Of a stretch of DNA of 64,000 nt, positions 11,059 to 21,264 are shown piece after piece. The DNA comes from Nosema muscidifuracis (lineage: Eukaryota > Microsporidia > Nosematidae): the NCBI GenBank assembly GCA_028335825.1, contig JAIOKI010000028.1, positions 1 through 64,000 on the forward strand. The letters are read 5' to 3'. Numbering within the stretch: the first letter of the stretch is position 1; every line of letters begins with the position of its first letter. Below the pieces are notes generated by a model. The model was not told the DNA's origin. It worked only from the letters and a program-made list of their open reading frames with translations, and did not search any database. The position numbers were made by a program, and so were the translations under genes.

Positions 11059-12315
11059 ATGAACAATCAACCATTACAATACATAAAAAAATCCAGAAAA
11101 TTTCACGACGCTTGGGCATTCATTTTGTACACAATTCTTTACGTAGGATGTACAACTTACACATTGCTTAATATTAAAGAAACTAAAATGGGAATTGGCT
11201 TAGAAAGTGTTGATATAAAACATGGACTCTTTTGTTTGGCTACTGTAACAATATTCATTCTACTTAATTTTGGTGGATTGAGTTTGTTCCCAGAATTCTT
11301 CTTAAAATTAACTATTGCTTTATTTCCTATTATGATTATTATTTCGGCTTTAATTTCTTTTAATATTGGATCATTTTTAATTGCTATCTTAACTTTAATC
11401 CCTTGGGGATTATTTGTTTACAGTTATTGGTCAAGACTTAAAAATATAGGTGTGGTTCTTAAATTTACTATAGGTATACTTCTTAAGAATATTTTTACAG
11501 TATTTTTCGGTATAATTCTATGCAGTTCTTTACTTATTGTTCAGTTACTTCTAACACTCAGTTTAGATTTTAATGAAATTCAGAAGAATCTTCTGTTACA
11601 TATTTTGATAATATTCAATTTATTCTGGTCTATGTCTAATTTCATTTACTTCTATAATGTATATTCTACTAGCATTATAGCTTATCATTTTATTAATTTT
11701 CAGAATAGTTCTGGATCAGTCTTTGGTGGAGTTATTAAGAATTCATTTTACGCTTTAGGAAGCATTTCATTTGCTGGATTTATAATTGCTATAGTAAATA
11801 CTTTGAAATATTTTGTGCAGAGAGAAAGAAATTCAAGAAGAGAATCAAGAGAAAGTAATATTATAGCTGATATTTTGTTATGTATCACAAGTGTATTATT
11901 AAGTATTTTGGAAGAAATTATTGAATTTGCTAATGAACTTACTCTACCTTATTTAGCTATACATGGAGAAGGATATATTAAATCTATGAAAGATGCTTAT
12001 GAAATGATTAGAACCAATTCATTTCCTTTTGGTGGATTAGTTGCTATAAGATATTCTTTAATAATTTCATCTTTATTAGTTTCTAGTATCTGTGCTGGAT
12101 CAGCTTTCTATACTATTAAATCAATAGGTACAGTAATAGAAAGTGATAGGATTATTAAGTTAATAATATTAACTTTTATACCTTTAGTATTCTATTTTAC
12201 TACAATGATGATTATATCTTCATCTTTCTTGGGACTTAGTTATTTTTCAGCTGAATGTCCAGATTTAGTCAAAGAAGTTGATAGTGAGATTGAAGTAAAT
12301 CTAAAGAACTGTTAA
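11059..12315 (+). CDS. choline transporter-like (CTL/SLC44, Pns1) membrane protein
   Basis: 418 aa from the first ATG. About ten hydrophobic segments are spread over the length. The C-terminal half has the CTL family hallmark: an SGSVFGGVIKNSFYALGSIS block followed by a helix, a basic loop, then NELTLPYLAIHGEGYIKSMKDAY, as in yeast Pns1 and animal CTL proteins. The family is associated with choline or ethanolamine transport, though Pns1 itself has no settled substrate; uptake of a phospholipid precursor would suit an intracellular parasite (inference). The frame is open upstream to a CTG at 10990 that directly follows a CCCC box; starting there would add 23 mostly hydrophobic residues. The ATG is chosen conservatively. 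Confidence 0.8.
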   Translation: MNNQPLQYIKKSRKFHDAWAFILYTILYVGCTTYTLLNIKETKMGIGLESVDIKHGLFCLATVTIFILLNFGGLSLFPEFFLKLTIALFPIMIIISALISFNIGSFLIAILTLIPWGLFVYSYWSRLKNIGVVLKFTIGILLKNIFTVFFGIILCSSLLIVQLLLTLSLDFNEIQKNLLLHILIIFNLFWSMSNFIYFYNVYSTSIIAYHFINFQNSSGSVFGGVIKNSFYALGSISFAGFIIAIVNTLKYFVQRERNSRRESRESNIIADILLCITSVLLSILEEIIEFANELTLPYLAIHGEGYIKSMKDAYEMIRTNSFPFGGLVAIRYSLIISSLLVSSICAGSAFYTIKSIGTVIESDRIIKLIILTFIPLVFYFTTMMIISSSFLGLSYFSAECPDLVKEVDSEIEVNLKNC

Positions 12316-12490
12316 TTTTGATTAAAGAATAGTATGTTTTATTCATTTATAATATTTTCTATTTATAGTTAGGTCTTAATAGATTTTAGTTTATGAAATA
12401 AAATTAATTAAAAAATTTCTTTGTTTTTTTTGTTTAAAATAATTCCAATAAAGATAAGCTTTTTTAAATGGGTTAATTTTCTTATCTTTC

Positions 12491-12572
12491 ATACCCCCAA
12501 AGTATGAAATTTTTTTTATTTTTCAATATATTTTTTAAGCTAAGAATGTGGTGGGTTACTAGAGTTTTATAA
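12491..12572 (+). promoter_or_regulatory. C-loop hairpin with CCCCC box and 22-codon frame
   Basis: TTTCATAC and GTATGAAA form a perfect 8-bp stem around a CCCCAAA loop. The CCCCC run and the ATG at 12504 have the spacing of a normal start signal in this window, and a 22-codon frame with a hydrophobic beginning (MKFFLFFNIFF) runs to TAA at 12570-12572. It could be the remaining 5' end of a lost secreted-protein gene, a microprotein, or an RNA hairpin. I cannot choose between these. Confidence 0.35.
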
Positions 12573-13149
12573 TTTAAAGAAATAATTTAATTTTAGTCTA
12601 ATTCTACAATTCATTTCTTTACATATTTATAGATAATTGACGTCATCAAATAAAACACATCACTTAAGTTACTAATCTTTTTATTTAATTAAAACATTAA
12701 TTTTCAAAAAAATATTTGATCATTTATAACATATTCTTTTAATTTATTGATTCTTATTACATTCTAATATAATTTATTAATTTCTTATAATAAAAATATT
12801 TTAACTAATAAAAATATCTCTTTTAACTAATTGAAAATAATTTCTTATAAAAAATGATATAACTAAAAAAATATCTCTTTTAACGATTTTAAATAATTTA
12901 TTAATTTCTTATAACATTTCTATCTAATTAAATTTAATTATTAATTTAATTTATTAATTTCTTATAACATTCTAACATAATTTATTAATTTCATATAACA
13001 TTTCTATCTAATTAAATTTAACTATTAATTTAATTTATTAATTAATTTTTTCATATGTCAATATATAAAACATTTCTTAAACAATCTACCATAAGTTTCA
13101 TAAATAATTGTTTCATCTTATTTATAAATGATTCTACTTATACACAACA
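12573..13149. repeat. spacer with imperfect A/T tandem repeats
   Basis: From about 12770 to 13040 the motif TTAATTTCTTATAACATT and variants recurs, with a longer roughly 82-bp unit visible at about 12901 and 12983 (both contain TTTCTATCTAATTAAATTTA). No gene is seen. Confidence 0.6.
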
Positions 13150-13749
13150 ATGTTCTTTATAATACCACTCTTTCCTCTAATTTTATCTTTAGAAACACTC
13201 TACGATACAGATTACTACATGAACGATGAGAATAAGATGTACGATTTAGATGAAGAACTGAGTACACCTACTTATGAAGTTTCATCACCTACAGAAGAAC
13301 TATCATCTTCTTTAAAAGTTAAAGTACCAAAGAATGCTTTCAGATCAATCCGGTACGGTAAGATAAAAACTAATCCAGAGAATCTTGAAACACTTATTCA
13401 AAAAGAGATGCAGGATATAAGCCCAGATCTTCATAGAAAGATTACTAAGAAACTTGCCAATAGTAATGTGGATAGAAGTAGATATAAAGACCTATTTTTT
13501 ATTAAAAAGAGAATTATACAAGACGGTCAACGTAGAATTGTCACTTTTGATATCAAAGAAAAGATTATTCCTAAAAACGCTAATGAGATGCTTAATAGAG
13601 ATCTTAGTCTTAGGGTCATCCTTGCAGGTATCTTGTTCTTACTAGCTGGATTAGTTTTCACTACTACTATGAAAATGTATCAAAATGTTTTTAGGAATAA
13701 ATATTTTGCATATGATGGGAAAAAAGAACAGAACAAAGATGGAATATAA
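13150..13749 (+). CDS. small secretory-pathway membrane protein, unknown family
   Basis: 199 aa, not recognised. The N-terminus is a short hydrophobic signal (MFFIIPLFPLILSLE) followed by an acidic Asp/Glu/Tyr-rich segment (about 20-55). A charged middle region follows, with several Lys/Arg patches. One membrane helix lies at about 157-176 (VILAGILFLLAGLVF), followed by a short basic tail, giving a type I topology. There is no CCC box before the ATG; the frame has no better start. It is convergent with the MFS gene at 14218. It could be a surface or endomembrane protein specific to microsporidia. Confidence 0.7.
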   Translation: MFFIIPLFPLILSLETLYDTDYYMNDENKMYDLDEELSTPTYEVSSPTEELSSSLKVKVPKNAFRSIRYGKIKTNPENLETLIQKEMQDISPDLHRKITKKLANSNVDRSRYKDLFFIKKRIIQDGQRRIVTFDIKEKIIPKNANEMLNRDLSLRVILAGILFLLAGLVFTTTMKMYQNVFRNKYFAYDGKKEQNKDGI

Positions 13750-13968
13750 TTAAATTAATTTATTTACATTTTAATTTAATAAATTAATTTATAAATTGTC
13801 AGTGATAAGATTTGTATTTTTTAAAATATAATTTATTTAAGAAATTAATCAAGCATTTAAAAACCTTTACTTATAAAAACAAAATATTAAAAATTTCGCT
13901 TTACAATTTTATAAATCTTTAATACTTAAGAAAATGTATTAAAAAAACAATTTATCTTCTGACAAATA

Positions 13969-14195
13969 TTTTACATTTTATTAAGAATAAAATGTTGTTA
14001 TTTTTTATACTTTAATTAACTACTAAAAATATTCTTATATTTTACATTTTATTAAAAATAAAAATGTTGTTATTTTTTATACTTTAATTAATTACTAAGA
14101 ATATTCTTATATTTAAATATTTTACATTTTATTAAGAATAAAATGTTGTTATTTTTTATACTTTAATTAATTACTAAAAATATTCTTATATTAAA
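13969..14195. repeat. tandem repeat of about 70-80 bp, three copies, with internal hairpin
   Basis: Three copies of a unit containing ACATTTTATTAAGAATAAAA, then TGTTGTTATTTTTTATACTT, then TAATTAATTACTAA. The first motif is an inverted repeat (CATTTTATT / AATAAAATG) around a 3-nt loop in copies 1 and 3. The block lies between two converging genes, 13150 (+) and 14218 (-), where both transcripts end. Confidence 0.75.
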
Positions 14196-14217
14196 AAAAT
14201 TACAATTTCTTTATACA

Positions 14218-15663
14218 TCATTTATTTGATATTACATTCTTCCCTATGGTCTTTTCTTTTTTTTCTTCTTCTATTTCTTTCTCACTATACATCTCAAGTT
14301 TTTTATCAGCATTTTCTTGATCAAATAATACATTCTCTACTATGCCATACATATAAAAGAATAGTAGAAGTGTTAGTGCTGTAAAAAACATATTTACCAT
14401 AAAGAACATGTTAAATACTTGTGCTCTTTGTGATCTAGGTAGATCCTTATCTTTCATTGTTTCTCCTGAAAAGACAAAGCTACATATTACACCTGCTAAT
14501 ACTGATCCTAATCCAGTGAATGTTCCTTGATAAACCATTTGAGATGTAGCTTTTAAATGAGGAGGACATAATTTTGTGGCTAAATGTACAGCTGAGCAAT
14601 GTGTTAATCCAAAGTTTAGACCTTTAAAAAGTTCTATACCACATACTGCTGCATATGAGTATGGACTGTTATATGGTAACATCCAATATAAAACGAATCT
14701 AATCATTTGAGCTGCCTGTGCTAAGAATAAAGGCCAGAAGAATCCTATACTTCCTATTATATTTTTAGCAGTAAAGAATATTAATATTTCAAATAAAATA
14801 CCAAATAAATTTGCTGTACTAGTAGTATTATTATTAATTACACTTAAGGGTCCTGAAATTATACCAGGCATACCTGATAGATTATAAGGTTTCATTTTTA
14901 TAACATCTTTCCAATATATTGTTAAGAAGATTGTCATAGATGCTCTTGTCAATCCATTTAGAAGAATTATGAAGATAAAGAACATGTAATCCCAATTAAA
15001 TAATAATTCTTTAAAACTCTTCCACATATCATTTCTTCCTTGTTCTCTCCTTTGTGTATCCCAATTTATTAGATAATAACATAGTCCTATTGTTATACAA
15101 GCTGTTACAAGATTATACATTTTTAAACCAGTCCAATTAGTAGCTTCATTTTTCTTATCAGTTACAATATATTCTACTAGATAATTACATACAGCATATC
15201 CTATAGTACCCCATAATCTTTGAGTACCATAAGTCTTAGCTCCTATATTAGGAATTTTATTAAGATATTCTAATACAATTTTATCCATAAGAGGAGTAGT
15301 ACAAAGATTAGCTCCTAAGTAAAATAACATATTTATCCAGAATACACCAGGAATGTAATCTTCAACATATTGAGTAAAGAAGAATAACTGAAAGAATAAC
15401 GTACTCAAGCATAAAAATATTATTAAGAACCACTTACTAGCACCCCATTTATCATTTAAAGATCCTATGTAAATATTAGTAAAAAAAGTAATAAACATTA
15501 TAAGACCGAATCCTGTTCCTACCGCACTAGCACTAACTCCAAATTTACTCTTAGCAAATACACTCTTAAATGTATGTAGCGTATAAAATAACATAGCTAT
15601 AGAGAAGAAAAGTACTTTTGGTATAAGTAAGTACTTTCTATTAAGAGTTCTTATACAATCCAT
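14218..15663 (-). CDS. major facilitator superfamily transporter (MFS_1-like)
   Basis: 481 aa with about 12 predicted membrane helices. The start ATG (15661-15663) has a CCCC box 6 nt upstream. The C-terminal half has the pattern of the nucleoside-H+-symporter/MFS_1-like group: a helix containing GLNFGLTHCSAVHLATKLCP, then HLKATSQMVYQGTFTGLGSV. The helix 2-3 loop has an MFS-type GSLNDKWGASKW. The C-terminal tail is acidic then Lys-rich (EKEIEEEKKEKT). The substrate cannot be read from the sequence. Small-molecule scavenging from the host is the usual role of such carriers in this phylum (inference). Confidence 0.75.
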   Translation of the reverse strand: MDCIRTLNRKYLLIPKVLFFSIAMLFYTLHTFKSVFAKSKFGVSASAVGTGFGLIMFITFFTNIYIGSLNDKWGASKWFLIIFLCLSTLFFQLFFFTQYVEDYIPGVFWINMLFYLGANLCTTPLMDKIVLEYLNKIPNIGAKTYGTQRLWGTIGYAVCNYLVEYIVTDKKNEATNWTGLKMYNLVTACITIGLCYYLINWDTQRREQGRNDMWKSFKELLFNWDYMFFIFIILLNGLTRASMTIFLTIYWKDVIKMKPYNLSGMPGIISGPLSVINNNTTSTANLFGILFEILIFFTAKNIIGSIGFFWPLFLAQAAQMIRFVLYWMLPYNSPYSYAAVCGIELFKGLNFGLTHCSAVHLATKLCPPHLKATSQMVYQGTFTGLGSVLAGVICSFVFSGETMKDKDLPRSQRAQVFNMFFMVNMFFTALTLLLFFYMYGIVENVLFDQENADKKLEMYSEKEIEEEKKEKTIGKNVISNK

Positions 15664-16336
15664 AATAGGGGTACAGTAAAAAATTAAGAATAATAAATTT
15701 GTTTGTTTGTATACTTACAATCAAATTAATAAAAAAAATATCATTATAAATTCTCATATTTTAATATTCATTCATTTATTTATTAATATTTTACTAAATA
15801 TTTACTTAATAAAAACTGAAAAAAAAATATTACTAATAAAACATTTTGACACTTCTTAACTTTGATCAAATTTTTTAAAAAATTTAATTTAAATATTCTT
15901 CTATAAAAAATATTTACAAAATAAATGAAAATAATTAATACAAGATATTTTAATTATTAAAAATAGCTAATACAAGATTTTTTTATTAAAATATTTATAA
16001 AATTATTGAAATTATCTAATACAAAATATTTTAATTATTAAAATATTTACAAAATTATTGACAATAGCTGATACAAGATATTTTAATTATTAAAATATTT
16101 ACAAAATTATTGACAATAGCTGATACAAGATATTTTAATTTTTAAAAATATAAATAATAAAAAATATTTATATAATTATTAAAATATTTACAAAATTATT
16201 GACAAAAGCTAATACAAGATATTTTAATTATTAAAAATATTTACATAATTATTAAAAATATAGCTAATACAAGATACTTTAATTATTAAAAATCTATACT
16301 CAAATAAAATTTATTACATAATAAAACTATGTTTTA
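15664..16336. repeat. spacer with about 50-bp tandem repeat, roughly seven copies
   Basis: From about 15900 to 16300 the unit carrying ATAGCTAATACAAGATATTT, TTAATTATTAAAATATTTAC and AAAATTATTGA recurs with small variants and length changes. No gene is seen. Confidence 0.75.
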
Positions 16337-19300
16337 TTATTTCCTCAAAACATTGATATTAATTTCTTTATCTTCATTTATTCTTTCTACTATTTTTTTA
16401 ACATATCTTCCCATCTTAAATTTACTAATTCTTTCTTGATAAAATATAAATATCTCTCTTAAATGAAGAATTGATATTTTAAATGATGTATTATTTTCTA
16501 ATAAATCAGAATATAAACTCTTCTTATAAAAATCTTCTAGAACTGTAATACATTTCTGAATTTCTTCTTTATTCTTCATATCAAGAGATTTAGAATGACG
16601 CCATAATAATTTAAGGGGAATATCACTCCCTTTAATTTCATTAAGTAAATTAAGATATACTTCAAGAATAATTGACATCTTGGAATTTAGACACAAATTT
16701 GTTAATATATCACTTACTAAATCAGAGAGTATCTGATCTGTACCCTTTAGAATATTTATTAAATCTAAATTTACACTCTCTAAAGTTTCTTTTCTTATTT
16801 GCTCACAAAATATTCTACTTTGACTAAGTTTAAGAAGTACGTTAAGAATAAGTTTAGCATATAAAGGTCTATGAAGTACATCTAATAATTGTATAGAAAT
16901 ACTACTGATTATACTATTAGCAGAGAAGAGTACTGTATTAATATTAGTACGAATAATCTCTGATAACTTTCTAAAAGCATCTTCACTCTTCTCTTGATCA
17001 TTATCTATTATATTATCTAAAATATCTTCTAAATTATTAATATTTTTCATAGGACTAAAGAATTCCTTCCTAAATTTCTTAACATTCGGAGTAAGACGAG
17101 TACCTGATAAATTAAGACAATCAATAGAAGTCTCTATATCTATATTGAAGGAATCTTCATATATGGAAGGAGCAAGTAATTTATCTGGGATAGGAGAATG
17201 AAATTTATTTTGTATGGGAGATTTTAATTTATTTTTAATTTTATCTTCTCCTTCAAACGAATCTTTATTTATATCTTTTTTATTATTTATTTCCTTACTA
17301 TCATCATTCTTTGTAGTGTCTTTTATATTATTTATTTCCTTAATATCATCATTCTTAAAATTAACTGTATCCTTATTTGAAATAATATCCTTATTTAAAT
17401 CAACATGTTCGTTATTTAAAGTAATATCCTTATTTAAATCAACATAATTCTTATTTATATTAACTGTATCCTTATTTAAATTAACTGTATCCTTCTCATC
17501 TTCTATACCATCTATAAAACTTAAAAAATCTACACTTTCTCTCATAACCTTCTTTAAATCATTCTTTTTCATATCCTTTATTAATTTCTTTTTATCTCCA
17601 CTAAACATTTTATATTTCTCTATCAACTTTATTATATATTCAACTGATTCATCTGTATTAATCTTCTGTAAAACATAAAATAATTTAGTAACAGGATAAA
17701 CTCTATCTACCATACTCATTTCTTCTGTCATACCTTTAGTAAGGAAATGATTTACTAGATTTGTACATTCTTCTTCTGTAAGAATATATTTGTTAGTAAT
17801 AAAATATACTAATAAATTATTAAAAAAGGTACTTTGTATATCCTTCATGATAAAATATTCTATAATTTTATCTGATATAGAAATCTTATCTATTTTATCA
17901 AGAAGATTAATAACTTGATATACATCTCCATTTTTCATAATAGAAAGAACTTCTTCTTTAATATCTTTTACATTTAAATTAATATTTTCTTTTTTAATAT
18001 TGTCTTTTTTAGAAATATTGATTGTTTCTTTTATTTCATTAATATCACTTATATTTTCTTTTTTAATATCCATTTCATTATCTTCTTCTATAGATGTACT
18101 ATTATAAATATTTCTTAATTCTTCTACCATTTTCTTCTCCTGTATTCCTATAACAGATAAATTGAAGAGATTTTCTATTTCTTTTTCTCTATTATGAATA
18201 TCCTTAATAAATCTTACTATTTCAATAAACTTCTTCCCTTTTTTAATTTTACAAGCTTCTTCAGTAAATTTTTTTACTGCATAATCTCTTCTTATATAAC
18301 CTACTAATTCTAATAGTTTATTCCTCATTTTACCCTCAGTAATCTTCTCTATACAATACATTACAATTAATCCTTCTACCTGATTTAATTCAAGTTTTCT
18401 TTTTATTAATATATCTATAAAAGCATTATTTACTATAAAATTTGGATCTCTAGATGTTAATATGAATGTACATAAATCATTAATATTTTCTTTTAAAAGA
18501 TATTTAGTATGAGAATTAATTCCATCTCTTCTTACAGTCCAGGATTGATCTTTAAGAAATGGATACTTTAGAATGAAAGATTCTAAAATATTCTTAGAAA
18601 ATGAAGTATCTTCCTTAATAAATGAAGATGATGATTTTTCATTATAAACTTCGGATTTTCTTTTTACTTTTCTATTTTCAATAATTTTACTATCTTCTGA
18701 AGACTTCTCATTTTCAGAAATCTTTTTCTCTTCGACATTCTTATTTTGTTCAATTTTTTTATTAATTTTTTTCAAAACAGATGATGATAAAATATTTTTA
18801 TCATAATTCATTTCTCTTAAAGCTTCTAATGCTTTATTTCTTACTTGTCCATTACTATCTTCTGTACACTTTCCTATACATTTTATTACTTCCTCATCCT
18901 TAAATGAACTTCTCATACAAACATCTATTAAATTACATTTTAGTTCAGGACTCTTACTACTAAAATATTGTGTATTTATTGTATCTATTCCAATATTTAC
19001 AAGTGTATCCTTAATTTTATCAGTTATTGCTACTTTCTTATCTTTTAATCTTTCTATTAATCCATTAATAATTCTACTTGTCTTACATTTAATAATGTTA
19101 ATTATATCTAATACAAGAAAAAATACTTGATTATTAGGATCATTAATTTTACTAAATAAAATATTTGATATATTTGGTACTTCTGTATTTGAACTAAGTG
19201 CTTCTTTAAGTACTCCTAATCCTTCTAATCTAATATTCCATTTAGAATCATTTATCTTATCAAAAGGTATTTCTTGTACAGAAACCTGCTTAACTTCTTT

Positions 19301-19873
19301 AGGACCGTATTTACTAAATTCTTCTTCTAATTCTTTCATTTGTATAGGTTTAATATCCAAATATTTCTTGATTTCATTTCCTATTCTTTTGTACAATTCT
19401 ATTGCTAATCTTGTACCTTCTAATCTCACACTTTTATCTGGATGATTAAAAATAAGATTAAGAGATTTTAGTACTTGTACATGTTTAGTATCAATTTCAG
19501 ATAAGACATTTACTACACTTGATACAACTTTAGGAGATTTATTAGTAAGCAGCTCACATAAACAATCTATAAGATCATCATTTACATTACAAAAATGTAC
19601 TAACTTATAAATCCTTGTTTTTATAGAAGTTTTACTATTTCCTATATGTGTAAATATTTTCTTTACACTGCTTATATTAGGTATAATAGAAGCCTTAATA
19701 ATAGCATCTATGGCAGATTCAAGTGCTGGTATATTAGTCTCATTTTGTAATAACCCTATTAAGTCTAAATACTTTCCTGACTCAAATTCTGCAGCAAGAT
19801 CAGAATAACATTCTTGTCTCTCCTTCCAATTTTTACTTTTTATACGTGATATGTAATCCTCTTCTTTATTCAT
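16337..19873 (-). CDS. XMAP215/Stu2/Alp14-type TOG-domain microtubule regulator
   Basis: 1178 aa; the start has a CCC box 7 nt upstream. Three TOG domains are indicated by the conserved Trp/Arg first HEAT helix: KNWKERQECYSDL (about 15), SKWNIRLEGLGVL (about 210), and QSWTVRRDGINSH (about 440), each followed by HEAT-like helices. XMAP215 proteins use TOG domains to bind tubulin and speed microtubule growth at plus ends and spindle poles. A low-complexity Lys/Asn/Asp linker (about 795-905) contains degenerate repeats of the type KDTVNLNK. A further helical-repeat segment (about 960-1170) ends the protein and may serve in localisation. Neighbours give no functional hint. The family call is fairly sure; the exact orthologue is less so. 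Confidence 0.78.
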   Translation of the reverse strand: MNKEEDYISRIKSKNWKERQECYSDLAAEFESGKYLDLIGLLQNETNIPALESAIDAIIKASIIPNISSVKKIFTHIGNSKTSIKTRIYKLVHFCNVNDDLIDCLCELLTNKSPKVVSSVVNVLSEIDTKHVQVLKSLNLIFNHPDKSVRLEGTRLAIELYKRIGNEIKKYLDIKPIQMKELEEEFSKYGPKEVKQVSVQEIPFDKINDSKWNIRLEGLGVLKEALSSNTEVPNISNILFSKINDPNNQVFFLVLDIINIIKCKTSRIINGLIERLKDKKVAITDKIKDTLVNIGIDTINTQYFSSKSPELKCNLIDVCMRSSFKDEEVIKCIGKCTEDSNGQVRNKALEALREMNYDKNILSSSVLKKINKKIEQNKNVEEKKISENEKSSEDSKIIENRKVKRKSEVYNEKSSSSFIKEDTSFSKNILESFILKYPFLKDQSWTVRRDGINSHTKYLLKENINDLCTFILTSRDPNFIVNNAFIDILIKRKLELNQVEGLIVMYCIEKITEGKMRNKLLELVGYIRRDYAVKKFTEEACKIKKGKKFIEIVRFIKDIHNREKEIENLFNLSVIGIQEKKMVEELRNIYNSTSIEEDNEMDIKKENISDINEIKETINISKKDNIKKENINLNVKDIKEEVLSIMKNGDVYQVINLLDKIDKISISDKIIEYFIMKDIQSTFFNNLLVYFITNKYILTEEECTNLVNHFLTKGMTEEMSMVDRVYPVTKLFYVLQKINTDESVEYIIKLIEKYKMFSGDKKKLIKDMKKNDLKKVMRESVDFLSFIDGIEDEKDTVNLNKDTVNINKNYVDLNKDITLNNEHVDLNKDIISNKDTVNFKNDDIKEINNIKDTTKNDDSKEINNKKDINKDSFEGEDKIKNKLKSPIQNKFHSPIPDKLLAPSIYEDSFNIDIETSIDCLNLSGTRLTPNVKKFRKEFFSPMKNINNLEDILDNIIDNDQEKSEDAFRKLSEIIRTNINTVLFSANSIISSISIQLLDVLHRPLYAKLILNVLLKLSQSRIFCEQIRKETLESVNLDLINILKGTDQILSDLVSDILTNLCLNSKMSIILEVYLNLLNEIKGSDIPLKLLWRHSKSLDMKNKEEIQKCITVLEDFYKKSLYSDLLENNTSFKISILHLREIFIFYQERISKFKMGRYVKKIVERINEDKEININVLRK

Positions 19874-20000
19874 GCAGAAGGGATAAAAATATTTATTTTA
19901 TAATTTTATGCATAATTACGAAAATTTATATTTTTAAATTGTAAATTTGTTGTTTAAACCTAACAAAATCAAATATTTAATTTAAGATAATTTTTACCCC

Positions 20001-20423
20001 ATGCAAATTGAAAATCTTCTGAATGAAAATATTAAATCAAAGAATTACACAGACTATGCATATTCATACAATTTATTACAGAATCCATCTTCATACTACA
20101 AATCTCATATGTTATTACATTTATTATCTTCTAACAATAAAAAAGAATATTATAAATTGTTACAAACTGTGTCTGTAGAAGATGCAAATTCTCAAGAGAT
20201 TCGATTTATAATTGATTTGGATCTTCTTATTAATACTTGTAATATTAAGAAGATAAAAGATTTTTTAGAATCTTCCTTGTCAGAAGATATTAAGTACTTT
20301 ATTAAAAAAATTGTTAGTAATCTTAAAGAAGATAGTGTAACTGAAAATATGAATTACGAAAAGAAGAATGAAGTTTATTATGAAGAAGTTATTAAAGACA
20401 GCATGTTTATAGTAAATAAATGA
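20001..20423 (+). CDS. small helical protein, possibly a Rpn12/CSN8-type subunit
   Basis: 140 aa; CCCC abuts the ATG, strongly supporting expression. It is divergent from the TOG gene with about 127 bp between starts. The sequence is all helical with paired-helix spacing (YYKSHMLLHLLSSNNKKEYY, then IDLDLLINTCNIKKIKDFLE), recalling the PCI-type CSN8/PSD8 (proteasome lid Rpn12) fold. This resemblance is weak, and no motif settles it. The length is much shorter than Rpn12 elsewhere, though microsporidian subunits are often trimmed. Confidence 0.6.
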   Translation: MQIENLLNENIKSKNYTDYAYSYNLLQNPSSYYKSHMLLHLLSSNNKKEYYKLLQTVSVEDANSQEIRFIIDLDLLINTCNIKKIKDFLESSLSEDIKYFIKKIVSNLKEDSVTENMNYEKKNEVYYEEVIKDSMFIVNK

Positions 20424-20464
20424 AATTTAATATTTTTAAAATAAAAATGCAAGTAAATTAGGAT

Positions 20465-20760
20465 TTTTAAAATTGATACTTTACATTTATTTTTTTTACA
20501 TATTGAAGATTTTCTGGTATTTTAAAATTGACATTTTACATTTATTTTTTTTACATATTGAAGATTTTCTGGTATTAAAAAATTGACATTTTACATTTAT
20601 TTTTTTTACATATTGAAGATTTTCTGGTATTAAAAAATTGATACTTTACAATTATTTTTTTTACATATTAAAGTTTTTCTCAATGGTATTAAAAAATTGA
20701 TATTTTACATTTTTTCTACCTATTAAAGTTTCTCTCAATGGTATTAAAAAATTGTAAAAA
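20465..20760. repeat. about 58-bp tandem repeat, five copies
   Basis: The unit contains AAAATTGACATTTTACATTT, a T run with ACATATTGAAG, and ATTTTCTGGTAT. Copies 1-3 are nearly exact; copies 4-5 have TTTCTCAATGG in place of the middle part. It directly follows the gene at 20001. Confidence 0.8.
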
Positions 20761-21264
20761 TAAATTGTTTATTTAAGTAAAGAATTACTTCTAATTTATA
20801 ATATTATAAATTTACTACTCTTAATATTCTCGCATCTTTTTTATTCTCTTTTGAGTGTACCTTAATTTTAACAGCTTTTTATAAGTCCAAGGTCATCTTT
20901 AAACTTAAGAATGTACTTATCCTTCAAGTCATTGATATATTCCAATAACTTCTCTGTATGATCTATTTTTCAAATCATTACATTAAGAAAAATCTTTGTG
21001 GTAAACTTATGTATTAAACCTTAATATTTAATTGTAGAATCATACTTATTCTTCTTTTCTTCTCACTGTTCTTATTTTGTCAAAGATTTGGTAAATAAAA
21101 AATTAAGAATTTAATATTGCTTTAAATAGAATAAAAATATTAAAATTTTTTATTTTATTATTTAAAATTATAAAAGTTTAGCATTTTTAGATCTCATCCT
21201 TTGAAAGTATTTCAAATTTTTTTCTTTGTAATATTTTTATTTTTGTAAAATTTTTACCCATAAA
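20761..21264. other. spacer with a weak coding relic on the minus strand
   Basis: On the minus strand around 20830-20975 there is a short open stretch (KLLEYINDLKDKYILKFKDD) whose continuation in a second frame (KIKVHSKENKKDARIL) also looks protein-like. It has no start box and is interrupted, so it may be a decayed gene. I could not assign a family. Confidence 0.3.
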
